From NCBI GenBank assembly GCA_964432595.1, contig CAYSOF010000015.1, positions 1 through 64,000 on the forward strand: 64,000 nucleotides of DNA, written 5' to 3'. Positions 17,569 to 26,172 of the stretch are shown one piece after another. Position 1 is the stretch's first letter; every line of letters starts with the position of its first letter. The notes below the pieces were generated by a model. It saw only the letters and a program-made list of their open reading frames with translations. It made no database searches and was not told the origin of the DNA. The DNA is from DASYLJ01 sp964432595 (lineage in GTDB: Bacteria > Desulfobacterota > Binatia > DP-6). A program made the position numbers and the translations under genes.

Positions 17569-18891
17569 TCAACGGCGAAGCGAACCGGGATCGCTGGTCG
17601 TAGCCCGTTGCACCCAGAGCACCGCGGAGACGCCCGCGACGTCCGGATAGTCGGCCGGGTGCATGCGAATCCACGCGTCGGCCGCCGCGGCGAATCGCGC
17701 GCCGGCGTCGCCGAGCGCCCCGAGCTCGTCGGCGTAGACGCGATCGCCGACTTCGAACACGGGCAGCACGCCTGCCGGCAGCGCCACCACGATCGGCGCA
17801 CCGCCGCGCGGCACGTCCGCGTTGCGCTCGCCGCCGGCGGCGGCGCGCACGCGCACGTAGAGGCGCCACCCGATGTCGACGCCCGGTGCGGGCGGAACGG
17901 TCGTGGTGGTCGAGGTGGCGGGCGGGCGCGTGGTCGTCGTCGTGGAGGTGGTCGACGTCGACGTCGTGGTCGACGGCGGCAGGGTGGTGGTCGCCGGGGC
18001 GCAGCGCACGGCGTTGCAGCGCGCCGGATCGACCAGCACGTCGACGTCGCCGTTGCCCGACGCGGTGTTGCCGGCGGCGGTCACGTCGGCGATGGTCGCG
18101 ATCGGCGACGACTCCTCGATGCGGAAGCCCGCGCTGCGGTTCCCGTTCGCTATGCAGTTGCGCAGCACCAGCCCCGGAGAATCGGTGACGCGGACACCGT
18201 CGTGCTGGCTGGCGTTGCCGCTGCAGTCCTCCAGGCGCACGCCGTCCGAGCGATGGATGCGGATGGCATCCGATCCGCGGCTCGACCGCACGTGCGACCG
18301 CACCAGGACGAGGCCGTCGGCGTTGCGCGCGGCGATGCCCTCCTCGTCGGTGTCCTCGACGACGGTGTCCGCCACCACCGCGTCGCGCGAGCCGTCGATC
18401 CAGATGCCCTGCTCGACGCGCGTGCCGACGATGCGCACGTCGCGGACGCTGTTCTGCATGCCGTTGTTCAGGCGGATTCCGAGGGCGCTGTCGGTGATCT
18501 CGAGCCGTTCGAGCACCGCGCCGGCGACGCGATTCAGTCGCACGCCGTTGTAGGCGCCGTCGATCCGTAGATCGCGCAACACGATGCCGGCGGCACGGTC
18601 GACGCGGACGCCGTCGCTGCTCTTGTTGGGCGTCCCCGCGATCAGTGGCGGCGACGCGGGATCGTCCGCCTCGATGGTCAGGTCGGAAAGCTCCCGTCGC
18701 ACGCGAATCGTCTCCTGATACGTGCCCGGTCCGACGCGGATGACGTCGCCGGGGCTCGCGGCGTCCACCGCGGCCTGGATCGTCGGATACTGCGAGGGCA
18801 CGACGAGCGTCGCGCCGGTCGCGGCGGCGGACGAGGACAGGAGCGCGGCGAGCGCGAGAGCGGACGTAGGACGGGCGGACGACACGGTCAT
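17569..18891 (-). CDS. Secreted right-handed parallel beta-helix protein with Thr/Ser linker
   Basis: The 440-residue exported protein has a signal peptide (residues 8-26), then a pectate-lyase-like beta-helix region of about 270 residues starting VVPSQYPTIQAAVDAASPGDVIRVGPGTY. Regular coils such as VRLEDCSGNASQHDGVRVTDSPGLVLRN follow (NosD/CASH type). About 45 residues of Thr/Ser/Pro linker follow (310-345), then a C-terminal domain of about 100 residues with no visible Cys pair (GWRLYVRVRAAAG...). Such helices bind or cleave polysaccharide, but no catalytic residues can be assigned. Confidence 0.85.
   Translation of the reverse strand: MTVSSARPTSALALAALLSSSAAATGATLVVPSQYPTIQAAVDAASPGDVIRVGPGTYQETIRVRRELSDLTIEADDPASPPLIAGTPNKSSDGVRVDRAAGIVLRDLRIDGAYNGVRLNRVAGAVLERLEITDSALGIRLNNGMQNSVRDVRIVGTRVEQGIWIDGSRDAVVADTVVEDTDEEGIAARNADGLVLVRSHVRSSRGSDAIRIHRSDGVRLEDCSGNASQHDGVRVTDSPGLVLRNCIANGNRSAGFRIEESSPIATIADVTAAGNTASGNGDVDVLVDPARCNAVRCAPATTTLPPSTTTSTSTTSTTTTTRPPATSTTTTVPPAPGVDIGWRLYVRVRAAAGGERNADVPRGGAPIVVALPAGVLPVFEVGDRVYADELGALGDAGARFAAAADAWIRMHPADYPDVAGVSAVLWVQRATTSDPGSLRR
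17892..17995 (-). repeat. Thr/Ser/Pro low-complexity linker
   Basis: Run of Thr and Ser codons broken by short Pro-containing spacers, joining the beta-helix to its C-terminal domain. Confidence 0.8.
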
Positions 18892-19172
18892 CGAGGTTCA
18901 CCTCCGGGTGATGCTGGATGGGAACCCGCCCAGTCAGGCCCCGAACCGCTGACTCGACCCTATGCGGTCGGGCGCGATCGTCCAGCCCCCAATCCGGCGA
19001 TTCGCACGCTGGCTAGCTTGTCCACGCCGAACCAAGGATTGTCCGACCGGGACCAACATCGGATCACGCCGCCGTGTAGACAGCACGCCGCCATCACGTC
19101 TCAGGCGGCCCGTGCCACCACCGCGCCGGCGCTGACCGCCCACGAGCTCAGGCGCGGAGGGGGAACGACGAC

Positions 19173-20180
19173 ATGAGTCAGCGAGTCCGAACGAAGCTCT
19201 CCATGCTGCGCATCGCCTCCGCGACGCCGGCGCTGCTGCTCTGCCTGCATGCCGCGCCCGGCGCCGCGCTGACGAACGCGGAACGGGCGCAGGCGGCCGC
19301 CACGACCGCCACCACGCATCCCGCCTGCACGGCGCTGCCGAAGTTCTACTGGGAGATCGGCGACGGCAGCGGCAAGCTCGCCGGCGGCACGCGGGGGTCG
19401 TCGCCGCCCAGCGCGACCACGCAGATGAACGTCTACTCGGCGAGCAAGTGGGTGTACGGCGCGTACGTCTTCCAGCGGCGGAACGGCGCGCCGAGCAGCC
19501 AGGACCTGCGCGCGCTGCGGATGCGCGACGGCTACACCGAAACGAGTGCCTGCCTGCTGATGAGCACCGTCGGCTCCTGCCACAACGCCATGAACACGCG
19601 CACCATGTCCGCCATCGACAGGTTCCACTACGCGTCGGGGCACTTCCAGAAGCATGGTGCGATCGACCTGGGGCTCTCGAGCAAGACCAAGTCGCAGCTC
19701 GCCACCGAGATCCACAACTACCTCGGCAGCGATTGGGTCTTCACCTACTCTCGCACCGATCTCGCGGGCGGCGGCAAGAGCAGCGCCTCGGACTACGGCA
19801 AGTTCCTGCGCAAGATGCTGAACGGGACGATCCTGCTCTCCGGCAGCGCGCTCGGCTCCAACGCCGTCTGCACCTACACCGGCCCGACGGATCCCGTCAC
19901 CGGACGCGTGCACTGCAACGACGCCGTGTTCTCGCCGAGCGGCGAAGCGTGGACGTACTCCATCGGCCACTGGGTGGAGAACGATCCGGTATGGCTCGCC
20001 GGCGGCGGCGACGCCGCGTTCAGCAGCCCGGGCCTCGCCGGGTTCTATCCGTGGATCGACGCGTCGCGGACGTACTACGGAGTCCTCGCTCGCGTGGATC
20101 TCGGCGAAGGCTCGGGCGGCCAGTCCACCGCGTGCGGCCGTCTGATCCGGAAGGCCTGGCTCACGGGGATCGCGCAGTAG
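19173..20180 (+). CDS. Secreted serine hydrolase, beta-lactamase/transpeptidase-like fold
   Basis: The 335-residue exported protein has a signal peptide (cleavage near PGAA-LT, residue 32). It contains an SxxK motif, NVYSASKWVYGAYVF (Ser89, Lys92), the catalytic pair of penicillin-binding-protein-like hydrolases. A later FTYSRTDLAGGG could be the YSN-like second motif, and a Gly-rich VWLAGGGDAAF fits the third. These features suggest a class C-like esterase or peptidase, but similarity is weak, so true beta-lactamase activity should not be assumed. It is followed by a strong inverted repeat and a convergent WD40-like gene. Confidence 0.7.
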   Translation: MSQRVRTKLSMLRIASATPALLLCLHAAPGAALTNAERAQAAATTATTHPACTALPKFYWEIGDGSGKLAGGTRGSSPPSATTQMNVYSASKWVYGAYVFQRRNGAPSSQDLRALRMRDGYTETSACLLMSTVGSCHNAMNTRTMSAIDRFHYASGHFQKHGAIDLGLSSKTKSQLATEIHNYLGSDWVFTYSRTDLAGGGKSSASDYGKFLRKMLNGTILLSGSALGSNAVCTYTGPTDPVTGRVHCNDAVFSPSGEAWTYSIGHWVENDPVWLAGGGDAAFSSPGLAGFYPWIDASRTYYGVLARVDLGEGSGGQSTACGRLIRKAWLTGIAQ

Positions 20181-20190
20181 GCGAATCGTC

Positions 20191-20223
20191 GCGCGCCAGG
20201 CAGGGCCTCCCTGCCTGGCGCGC
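20191..20223. terminator. Bidirectional hairpin terminator between convergent genes
   Basis: Perfect 15-bp arms, GCGCGCCAGGCAGGG (20191-20205) and its complement (20209-20223), with a 3-nt loop, lie between the stops of the two convergent genes. No T-tract follows, as is usual in very GC-rich genomes. Confidence 0.75.
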
Positions 20224-20238
20224 CGGCTCCGGGCGTCT

Positions 20239-21516
20239 TCAGCGCCAACGGATGAAGAACAGGTCCTCCGAGAGATTGGCGTCGCCCGCCACCAGGTTGC
20301 TCGCGGCGGAGGACGCGAACACCGTCCGGCTCCCCGCGAACCCGAGCGCGAAGACGTTCGCGTTCGGCTGGCCGCCGTCGTGCGCCGCGCTCGCGCGCAC
20401 CGTGGTGCCGCGCCGCAGGTCGTGCACGAACACGTCGAAGGTGCCGTTGACGTCGCCGGGCACGAGGTTGCTCGCGTGGGACGCGAAGACGACCCATCGC
20501 CCCGACGCGTCCAGGACGCCGCGGTTGCTGCCGCTGTCGCCCTGCACGCCGTTCGAGTCGACGCTCACCCGGCGCGTCGTGCCGCGACGCAGGTCGCGGA
20601 CGAACGAGTCGCTCGTGCCGTTCGTGTCGCCCCGCACGAGGTTCGGCGCCGTCGAGGAGAACGTCGCCCACCGGCCATCGTTGCTGACGATCGCCGCGCT
20701 GCTCGACCCGTTGCCCTGGCTCTCGTCGTCGCCGACGCTCGCGCGCACGACGGTGCCGCGGACACGGTCCCAGACGAACGCGTCGTCCTCGCCGTTCGTG
20801 TCGCTGGGCACGAGGTTCCACGCGGACGATTCGAACCCGAGCCACCGGCCGTTCGGGCTGAGCACGGGGTATCGGCTGTCGTCGTTCGGCGCCTGGGTGA
20901 CGCGCGTCAGCCCGCCGGTCCGGCGATCGAGCAGGAAGATGTCGATGAATTCGTCGACGTCGCCGGGCACGAGGTTGCTCGCCCCGGACTGGAACGCCAC
21001 GTAGCGGCCGTCCTCGCTCATCGACGGGTACTGGCACCACCCGTTCGGCTGGGTGCCGTCGATGCCGAAGGTCAGGCGCGTGGTGGTGCGCGCCACGACG
21101 TCATGCAGGAACACGTCCGCCTGGACGTTCGTGTCGCCGGGCACGAGGTTCGCCGCATGCGACCAGAACAGCACGAGCCGGCCGTCCTTCGAGACGCCGC
21201 TCGCGAAGCTGCGGCCGTCGCCCTGGACGCCGGCGTCGTTCACGCTGACGCGACGGACCTCCCCCGTCACGGTGTCGCGCCAGAAGACGTCGGTCTTGCC
21301 GTTGGTGTCGCCCGGCACGACGTTCTTCGCGTCGGACGAGAAGACGAGCCAGCGCCCGTTGGCGCTGACGTAGCCCCAGTAGTTGTGCCCGTGCGTCTCG
21401 ATGCCGGTGGACGCGAGGCTGACGCGCGTCGTGATCTGGGCGGCGACGGGGACCGGCGCGCCGAGTGCGATCGCCGCGACGATGCCGGCGACGGTGAGCA
21501 GGCTGCGAGAGATCAT
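20239..21516 (-). CDS. Secreted TolB-like (PD40/WD40-like) beta-propeller protein
   Basis: The 425-residue exported protein starts at ATG 21516 behind GGAGG, with signal peptide SLLTVAGIVAAIALGAPVPVAA. The rest is seven or so repeats of one pattern: ASNLVPGDTNG-x-DVFVHDL followed by GTTTRVSVD and a blade-start DGRWVVFAS. These are PD40-type blades as in TolB. It has no Thr linker and no C-terminal module. The ligand is unknown. A composite inverted repeat lies 56 nt upstream and is shared with the paralogue at 48914-50518. The divergent neighbour is another WD40-like gene. Confidence 0.85.
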   Translation of the reverse strand: MISRSLLTVAGIVAAIALGAPVPVAAQITTRVSLASTGIETHGHNYWGYVSANGRWLVFSSDAKNVVPGDTNGKTDVFWRDTVTGEVRRVSVNDAGVQGDGRSFASGVSKDGRLVLFWSHAANLVPGDTNVQADVFLHDVVARTTTRLTFGIDGTQPNGWCQYPSMSEDGRYVAFQSGASNLVPGDVDEFIDIFLLDRRTGGLTRVTQAPNDDSRYPVLSPNGRWLGFESSAWNLVPSDTNGEDDAFVWDRVRGTVVRASVGDDESQGNGSSSAAIVSNDGRWATFSSTAPNLVRGDTNGTSDSFVRDLRRGTTRRVSVDSNGVQGDSGSNRGVLDASGRWVVFASHASNLVPGDVNGTFDVFVHDLRRGTTVRASAAHDGGQPNANVFALGFAGSRTVFASSAASNLVAGDANLSEDLFFIRWR

Positions 21517-21572
21517 GGACGAGGACCTCCGTGTTCGTTCCTCCCGCGAGATGCGGGTGGCCGTCCCCCGTG

Positions 21573-21600
21573 CGCTACCTCGGAGGTAGCGCGTCGCTAC
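21573..21600 (-). promoter_or_regulatory. Composite inverted-repeat site CGCTAC-N7-GTAGCG-N3-CGCTAC
   Basis: Three half-sites are at 21573-21578, 21586-21591 and 21595-21600, and 21572-21592 is also a near-perfect palindrome with 10-nt arms. The site is 56 nt upstream of the minus-strand propeller gene and 95 nt upstream of the plus-strand one. The same arrangement recurs at 50574-50601. Operator or leader-RNA structure is inferred. Confidence 0.6.
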
Positions 21601-21695
21601 TCCCGTCGTCCCAGCCGGTGTCACCGTACCGGACGGTGAAGAAATCAATTGACCGTCGGGCGCCTCCCAAGGTAGCTCGCCCGGGGGGTAACCGA

Positions 21696-23459
21696 ATGCG
21701 TCCATCGCTCACGGCGCTGCTGATCGTCCTGCTGCTGTCGCCGTCGGCGTTCGGCGCGGTGCCGATCCGTCTCGACATCCGGCCCGACGGCGCGTCGCTG
21801 GCCAAGGGCGACGGGGAAGCGGAGCCGAAGGTATCCGCCGACGGCCGGTTCGCCACGTTCGGGCCGTGGATACGCGACCTGACGACGGGCGCGGTCGAGC
21901 GATACGCCTTCGACGTCGATGGGACGCCGGTGCTGACCCACAGCGCGAGCGAAGGCGACGTCATGTCGGAGGACGGACGCTACGTGGTCTTCCTCGACGA
22001 GATCTACGACGACCCCCGTCTGCTCGTGCGCGACCGTGCCCTCCAGACGACGGTGGCACTGCCGATCACGACCGACGGCCAGCCGATCGCCTCGTTCGTG
22101 TTCAACCCGCAGATCTCGAGGGACGGGCGCGTGGTCACCTTCCACGCCAGGAGCTCCAACCTTCCGGGTGGTGTGTCGTCGACGCAGGCCTATCTGCACG
22201 ACGTCGCCTCGGGTGTGACCGAGCTGGTGAGCATCCCGGCGCCGGGAGGGACGGCGGGCGGCGAGGCCTCGTGGCCGTCGCCGTCGCACGACGGTCGCTA
22301 CGTCGTGTTCCGCAGTCAGGCGACCGACATGGGATGGGGCATGATCGGGCCCCAGATGTACGTCCGTGATCGGGTGGCGGGGACGACGGCGCTCGTCAGC
22401 CGCTCGTCCGGCGGCGCACCGAGCCTGGGGTCGCTCCGCGGCGTCGCGCAAATCTCCACCGACGGGCGCTGGATCACGTTCGAGAGCAGAGCGACGAACC
22501 TCGATCCCGCGTGCACCGGTGGGGCCTCGGCCGTCTTCCTCCACGATCGCATCGCCGGCACCACCGAGTGCGTCAGCCTGTCGACGAGCGGCGTCCAGGC
22601 CGATACCGACGCCACCTCCGTGGCCGTGTCCCCGGACGGGACGCGCGTGCTGTTCTCGGCGCCGGAGGCGACGAACCTCGACGCCGGCGATCCGCGCTCC
22701 GCCGACCTCTACGTGCGCAACCGCCTCGCCGGAACCACCACCACGCTGCTCCGCATGCCGACGGTGGGGCTCTACCCGCAGAGTGTGTCGGCCGCATGGG
22801 ACAAGGTCGTCATGAGCGCCGCCTTCTTCGACGACCCGCGCATCCCGGCCGCGGGCGCCGCCTTCCTCGTCGACCTGGCGGACGACCCGCCCTGTACCGG
22901 CGGGGTGGCCATCGCGCGCGCCAAGGTCACGATGACGAAGCTGACGGGCCCGGTCGGCGAACAGCAGGTGAAGATCAGCGGCGAGCTGGCGATGCCGCCG
23001 GGAACGTTCGATCCGGCGGGACGGGGGCTGCAGCTGTCGCTCGCCGAGCCCGGCAACGGCGAGATGCGGTTCTGGGACTTCACCGCCCGGACGCTTCCCG
23101 TGGCACCCGCGGGCGTGGTGGCGGGATGCGCGCCGGGGGACGGTTGGAAGACGTCGTCGGTCACGCATCAGTACAGAAACAAGTCCGGCGCGCTGCTCGC
23201 CAACGAGTGCGTCCCCGGGACCGCGCGCGGTCTGTCGCAGATCAAGCTGAAGGACCTGCGCGCCAAGCGCGGCGTCGTGGCGTTCTCGGCGAAGGCGCGC
23301 AAGGCCGACCTGCCGCTGATCAGGGCGGGCCTGCGCGTGACGCTCGTCCTCGGAGCCGACGCGGCGGCCGGGGCGGCGGGCGAATGCGGCACACACGTCT
23401 TCTCGCCCGGGCAGTGCGTGCCGAGCCGCGGCAACAGCGCGGTGCGCTGCTCGAGCTGA
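21696..23459 (+). CDS. Secreted WD40-like propeller with shared C-terminal module
   Basis: The 587-residue exported protein has a signal peptide (TALLIVLLLSPSAFGA). The first 400 residues are PD40-type blades (VSADGRFATFG, MSEDGRYVVFLDE, ISTDGRWITFESRATNLDP). After about residue 405 comes a separate domain: KVTMTKLTGPVGEQQVKISG, FDPAGRGLQLSLAE, GDGWKTSSVTHQYRNKSGALL, GLSQIKLKDLRAKRGVVAF and a Cys-containing end. That domain matches the C-terminal domains of the beta-helix protein encoded next to it and of the dihaem propeller at 60117. ATG 21696 was chosen as the last start before the signal peptide. Only one base separates its stop from the convergent beta-helix gene. Confidence 0.82.
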   Translation: MRPSLTALLIVLLLSPSAFGAVPIRLDIRPDGASLAKGDGEAEPKVSADGRFATFGPWIRDLTTGAVERYAFDVDGTPVLTHSASEGDVMSEDGRYVVFLDEIYDDPRLLVRDRALQTTVALPITTDGQPIASFVFNPQISRDGRVVTFHARSSNLPGGVSSTQAYLHDVASGVTELVSIPAPGGTAGGEASWPSPSHDGRYVVFRSQATDMGWGMIGPQMYVRDRVAGTTALVSRSSGGAPSLGSLRGVAQISTDGRWITFESRATNLDPACTGGASAVFLHDRIAGTTECVSLSTSGVQADTDATSVAVSPDGTRVLFSAPEATNLDAGDPRSADLYVRNRLAGTTTTLLRMPTVGLYPQSVSAAWDKVVMSAAFFDDPRIPAAGAAFLVDLADDPPCTGGVAIARAKVTMTKLTGPVGEQQVKISGELAMPPGTFDPAGRGLQLSLAEPGNGEMRFWDFTARTLPVAPAGVVAGCAPGDGWKTSSVTHQYRNKSGALLANECVPGTARGLSQIKLKDLRAKRGVVAFSAKARKADLPLIRAGLRVTLVLGADAAAGAAGECGTHVFSPGQCVPSRGNSAVRCSS

Positions 23460-23460
23460 G

Positions 23461-25479
23461 TCACTTGCAGACCCACGTCTTGCCCGTCGCCTTGCACGCG
23501 CCGGCGGCGAATTCGATCCTGCCGCATGCTCCCTCCGTCACCGCGGCATCGCCGCCCGCGACGATCGCGATCGACAGCGGCCCCACCGGCGGCGCCAGCG
23601 ACGCCTTCGGCGCCGACAGCGAGAAGACGATGCCCTTCGACTTCGACCGCTTGTCGCGCAGCGTGATCGAGCGCACGCCGGCGGCGCTCCCGCTCGTGCA
23701 CGCGGGCGGATCGATCGCGCCGGACGTGTTCTTGTAGGCCAGCTTCTTCCAGCCGTCCTTGCCGGCGCATCCGCTGCCGCGCGCGCCGGGGGGAACCGGC
23801 CGCGGGTCGAACAGGTCGAGAAGCGGTGCGCCGGTCCCGAGATCGTCGACGCGGACCCGGAGGCCGGTCGACGCGGGATCGAGCACGGCCGGCAGGCCCG
23901 CCGGCAGCGGGAGGGTCGCCTTCACGATCAGCACCTCGTTGCCCGCGGGTGCGGCGTATTTCTTGACGCGCACCACCACGTTCGACAGCGTGCCGCAGGT
24001 CGACGGCAGCGTGCTGGTGGTCGTCGTGGTGCCGGACCCGAGGGTCGTCGTCGTCGACGACGAAGCGATCAGGGACGTCGTCGTCGTCGAGCCGGCGAGG
24101 CTCGTGGTCGTCGTGGTCGAGGTCGTCGTGGTGGTCGTGGTCGGCGGCCCCTGGTTGGTGGTCTCCATCGCGCCCACGTCGCAGACGCCGGCGATGGGTC
24201 GAGCCGTGCCGTGCTGGTCGGTGCTCTCGCACGCCGTGCCGCCGCTGCCCGGGGTGGCCGTGCTGCCGCGATTGATCGCGACGCTCTGCGCGGCCGGCTC
24301 GTGCGTGCGGGTGGTGCCGCCGTTCAGCGCCAGAGGCCCGAGGTCGGGATCGACCCCGGTCTGGTCGCCCGGCGACGTGAACGTGCAGAGGTTGGGGGTT
24401 TCGACCAGGTTGTAGCCGCCCGACACGACGTTGCCGCCGCAGTCGGCGCGATCGTCGGCAGGACCGTTGTTCGCGATGATGCTGTTCCGGACGGTGATGG
24501 CGGCGCCGTTGCCCCCGTGCTGCACACCGGCGCCCGGGCCGGCGTTCTCCACGATCGTCGCGTTCTGGATGGTGATCGCCTCACCGAAGTGCTGCAGCAG
24601 CGCGTTGCCCATCCCGTTCGACGTGTTGCCGCTCACGGTGACGTTCCGCAGCGTCAGCGTGGAGTGGTTGCCGTTCTCGAGGCCGGCGCCGGTCGTGGCG
24701 CTGTTGCCGCTGATCGTGCTGGCGGTGATCGCCGTCGTGAAGTCCGTGGTGCTCGAATGGAGATAGAGCCCGCCGCCGCGCGCGTTCGGCGCGGTCGCCA
24801 TGTTCCCCGCGATCGTCGTATCGACGATCGTCGTCGGCGTGCCGTCGACGTAGAGTCCGCCGCCGTTGCTCGTGCCGGCGCCGGTCGTGAGGTTGGTGGC
24901 GATCGTCGAATCCGCGATCGTGAGTGACGTCGCCGCTGACACGTAGAGCCCGCCGCCGCTCAGGCCCGTGCTGTCCTGCACGAGGCACCCGTCGAGCGTG
25001 AGCGACCCGCCGGTTTGCCGGATGGCGCCGCCGAAGCTGTCGAACGAGTTGCCGTGGTACGTCGGGTTGCCGTTCTCGATCGTGAGGTTCCGCAGGGTGA
25101 CATGGCTCTGAATCTCGAAGACCCGATCGGTGCCGTTGCCGTCGATGATGGTCGCGGCCGCGCTCACGCCCTGAATCGTCATCGGGGTGGCGATGTTCAG
25201 GTCGCCCGCCACGCCGACGCCCTCGTCGCCCGCCAGCGTCAGCGTGAACCTGCCGGCCGGGACCATCACGGTGTCGGAGAGCCCGGTGCCCTGATCGCAG
25301 CCGTCGACCGCGTCGTTCAGCGCCGCGGCGCGGAGCGCTTCGCGCAGCGAGCAATCGCCGTCCGTGTTGAATTCGTCGGCGGTCGTGTCGACCGTGATGG
25401 TGGCGGCGCGGACGGGAGCGCCGCCGGCCAGCAGCAGGGCGCCCGCCAGGACGGCACGGAGGAAGAGCGGAAACGTCAT
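23461..25479 (-). CDS. CSLREA/choice-of-anchor-Q type beta-helix protein with Thr-rich linker and shared C-terminal module
   Basis: The 672-residue exported protein has a signal peptide (LRAVLAGALLLAGGAPVRA), then the CSLREA motif region ITVDTTADEFNTDGDCSLREALRAA. A beta-helix rich in GGGLYV/ISGN coils runs to about residue 400. A GVDPDLGPLALNGGTTRTH segment typical of choice-of-anchor Q domains follows, and then about 50 residues of Thr-rich linker. The C-terminal 180 residues are the module also found at 21696-23459 and 60117-63722 (LDPASTGLRVRVDDL, GWKKLAYKNTSGA, GVRSITLRDKRSKSKGIVF). It is probably a surface-exposed adhesin or polysaccharide binder. Confidence 0.88.
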   Translation of the reverse strand: MTFPLFLRAVLAGALLLAGGAPVRAATITVDTTADEFNTDGDCSLREALRAAALNDAVDGCDQGTGLSDTVMVPAGRFTLTLAGDEGVGVAGDLNIATPMTIQGVSAAATIIDGNGTDRVFEIQSHVTLRNLTIENGNPTYHGNSFDSFGGAIRQTGGSLTLDGCLVQDSTGLSGGGLYVSAATSLTIADSTIATNLTTGAGTSNGGGLYVDGTPTTIVDTTIAGNMATAPNARGGGLYLHSSTTDFTTAITASTISGNSATTGAGLENGNHSTLTLRNVTVSGNTSNGMGNALLQHFGEAITIQNATIVENAGPGAGVQHGGNGAAITVRNSIIANNGPADDRADCGGNVVSGGYNLVETPNLCTFTSPGDQTGVDPDLGPLALNGGTTRTHEPAAQSVAINRGSTATPGSGGTACESTDQHGTARPIAGVCDVGAMETTNQGPPTTTTTTTSTTTTTSLAGSTTTTSLIASSSTTTTLGSGTTTTTSTLPSTCGTLSNVVVRVKKYAAPAGNEVLIVKATLPLPAGLPAVLDPASTGLRVRVDDLGTGAPLLDLFDPRPVPPGARGSGCAGKDGWKKLAYKNTSGAIDPPACTSGSAAGVRSITLRDKRSKSKGIVFSLSAPKASLAPPVGPLSIAIVAGGDAAVTEGACGRIEFAAGACKATGKTWVCK
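24003..24143 (-). repeat. Thr-rich low-complexity linker
   Basis: In-frame Thr/Ser-codon array, interrupted by short Leu/Ala/Gly spacers, between beta-helix and C-terminal module. It is the longest such linker in the window. Confidence 0.85.
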
Positions 25480-25557
25480 GGGCGTTTTCTCCCACACCCG
25501 ACCATCGGGCGTCACGGCTCGCACGCCGCGGCGTCTGCCGTGCGGCGTGCCGTGTGC

Positions 25558-25572
25558 GGTTACATCGTAACC
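25558..25572. promoter_or_regulatory. Palindrome GGTTAC-ATC-GTAACC in a divergent promoter region
   Basis: Perfect 6-nt arms around a 3-nt centre, unusually AT-rich for this window, lie 78 nt from the beta-helix start and 65 nt from the H-NOX start. A possible repressor or activator site; it was found only once. Confidence 0.4.
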
Positions 25573-25637
25573 ACCGGATTCCCGCCTTCCAGGTGGTGGC
25601 AAATCGAGCCTGGGCACGATAGCGGAGGCACACATCG

Positions 25638-26165
25638 ATGAAGGGCGTGCTGTTCAGTCGCTTCCTGCGCTTCGCCGAGGACGAGTTCGGGGCGCTGGCC
25701 GACGGCATCGAGGGAACCGCCGTGTACTCGCCGGGCGGCGACTACGATGCCCACGAGTTGCTCGACATGGCGCAGCGATTGGGACAGGCGACGGGTCAGC
25801 CGCCGGCGGACCTCGTGCGCCGCTTCGGCGTCGTGCTCTTCGACTACTTCGCCCGGATGTATCCGGCCTTCTTCGCCGGCGCCGAGTCGACGCTCGGCTT
25901 CCTCGGCCGCATCGAAACGTACATCCACGGCGAGCTGCACAAGCTCTACCCCGACGCCCAGTTCCCGCACTTCGAAGTCGCGCGGCCGTCCGACGAACGG
26001 CTGGAGATGGTCTACAGCTCGCCGCGCCGCCTCGGCGACCTCGCGGAAGGCCTCATCCGCGGCTGCGCCGCGCACTTCGGTGACTCCATCGTCTGCCGCC
26101 GCGAGGACGTCCCGTCAGCGGACGGTCAGACGGTGCGCTTCGTGCTCACGCGCGCGCCGTCGTGA
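25638..26165 (+). CDS. H-NOX (haem NO/O2-binding) sensor protein
   Basis: The 175-residue stand-alone haem-binding domain (HNOB family) senses nitric oxide or oxygen in the cytosol. The start MKGVLFSRFLRFAEDEFG is family-typical and sits 9 nt after a GGAGG. The proximal haem ligand is His97 in ETYIHGELHKLYPDA, and the propionate-binding YxSxR motif is YSSPR (126-130), followed by LGDLAEGLIRG. Stand-alone H-NOX proteins usually regulate a nearby histidine kinase or cyclic-di-GMP enzyme. None is adjacent here; instead it is tail-to-tail with a giant ATPase. Whether it binds O2 cannot be decided without the distal-pocket Tyr. Confidence 0.92.
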   Translation: MKGVLFSRFLRFAEDEFGALADGIEGTAVYSPGGDYDAHELLDMAQRLGQATGQPPADLVRRFGVVLFDYFARMYPAFFAGAESTLGFLGRIETYIHGELHKLYPDAQFPHFEVARPSDERLEMVYSSPRRLGDLAEGLIRGCAAHFGDSIVCRREDVPSADGQTVRFVLTRAPS

Positions 26166-26172
26166 CCGGGCG

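Noticed and set aside
19173..20180. True beta-lactamase resistance gene
   Set aside because: Only the SxxK pair is clear; other motifs are loose. Annotated as a serine hydrolase only.
24003..24143. Tandem-looking DNA repeat considered as a CRISPR or microsatellite
   Set aside because: The periodicity is codon-level Thr/Ser in frame; there are no spacers or conserved repeat units.
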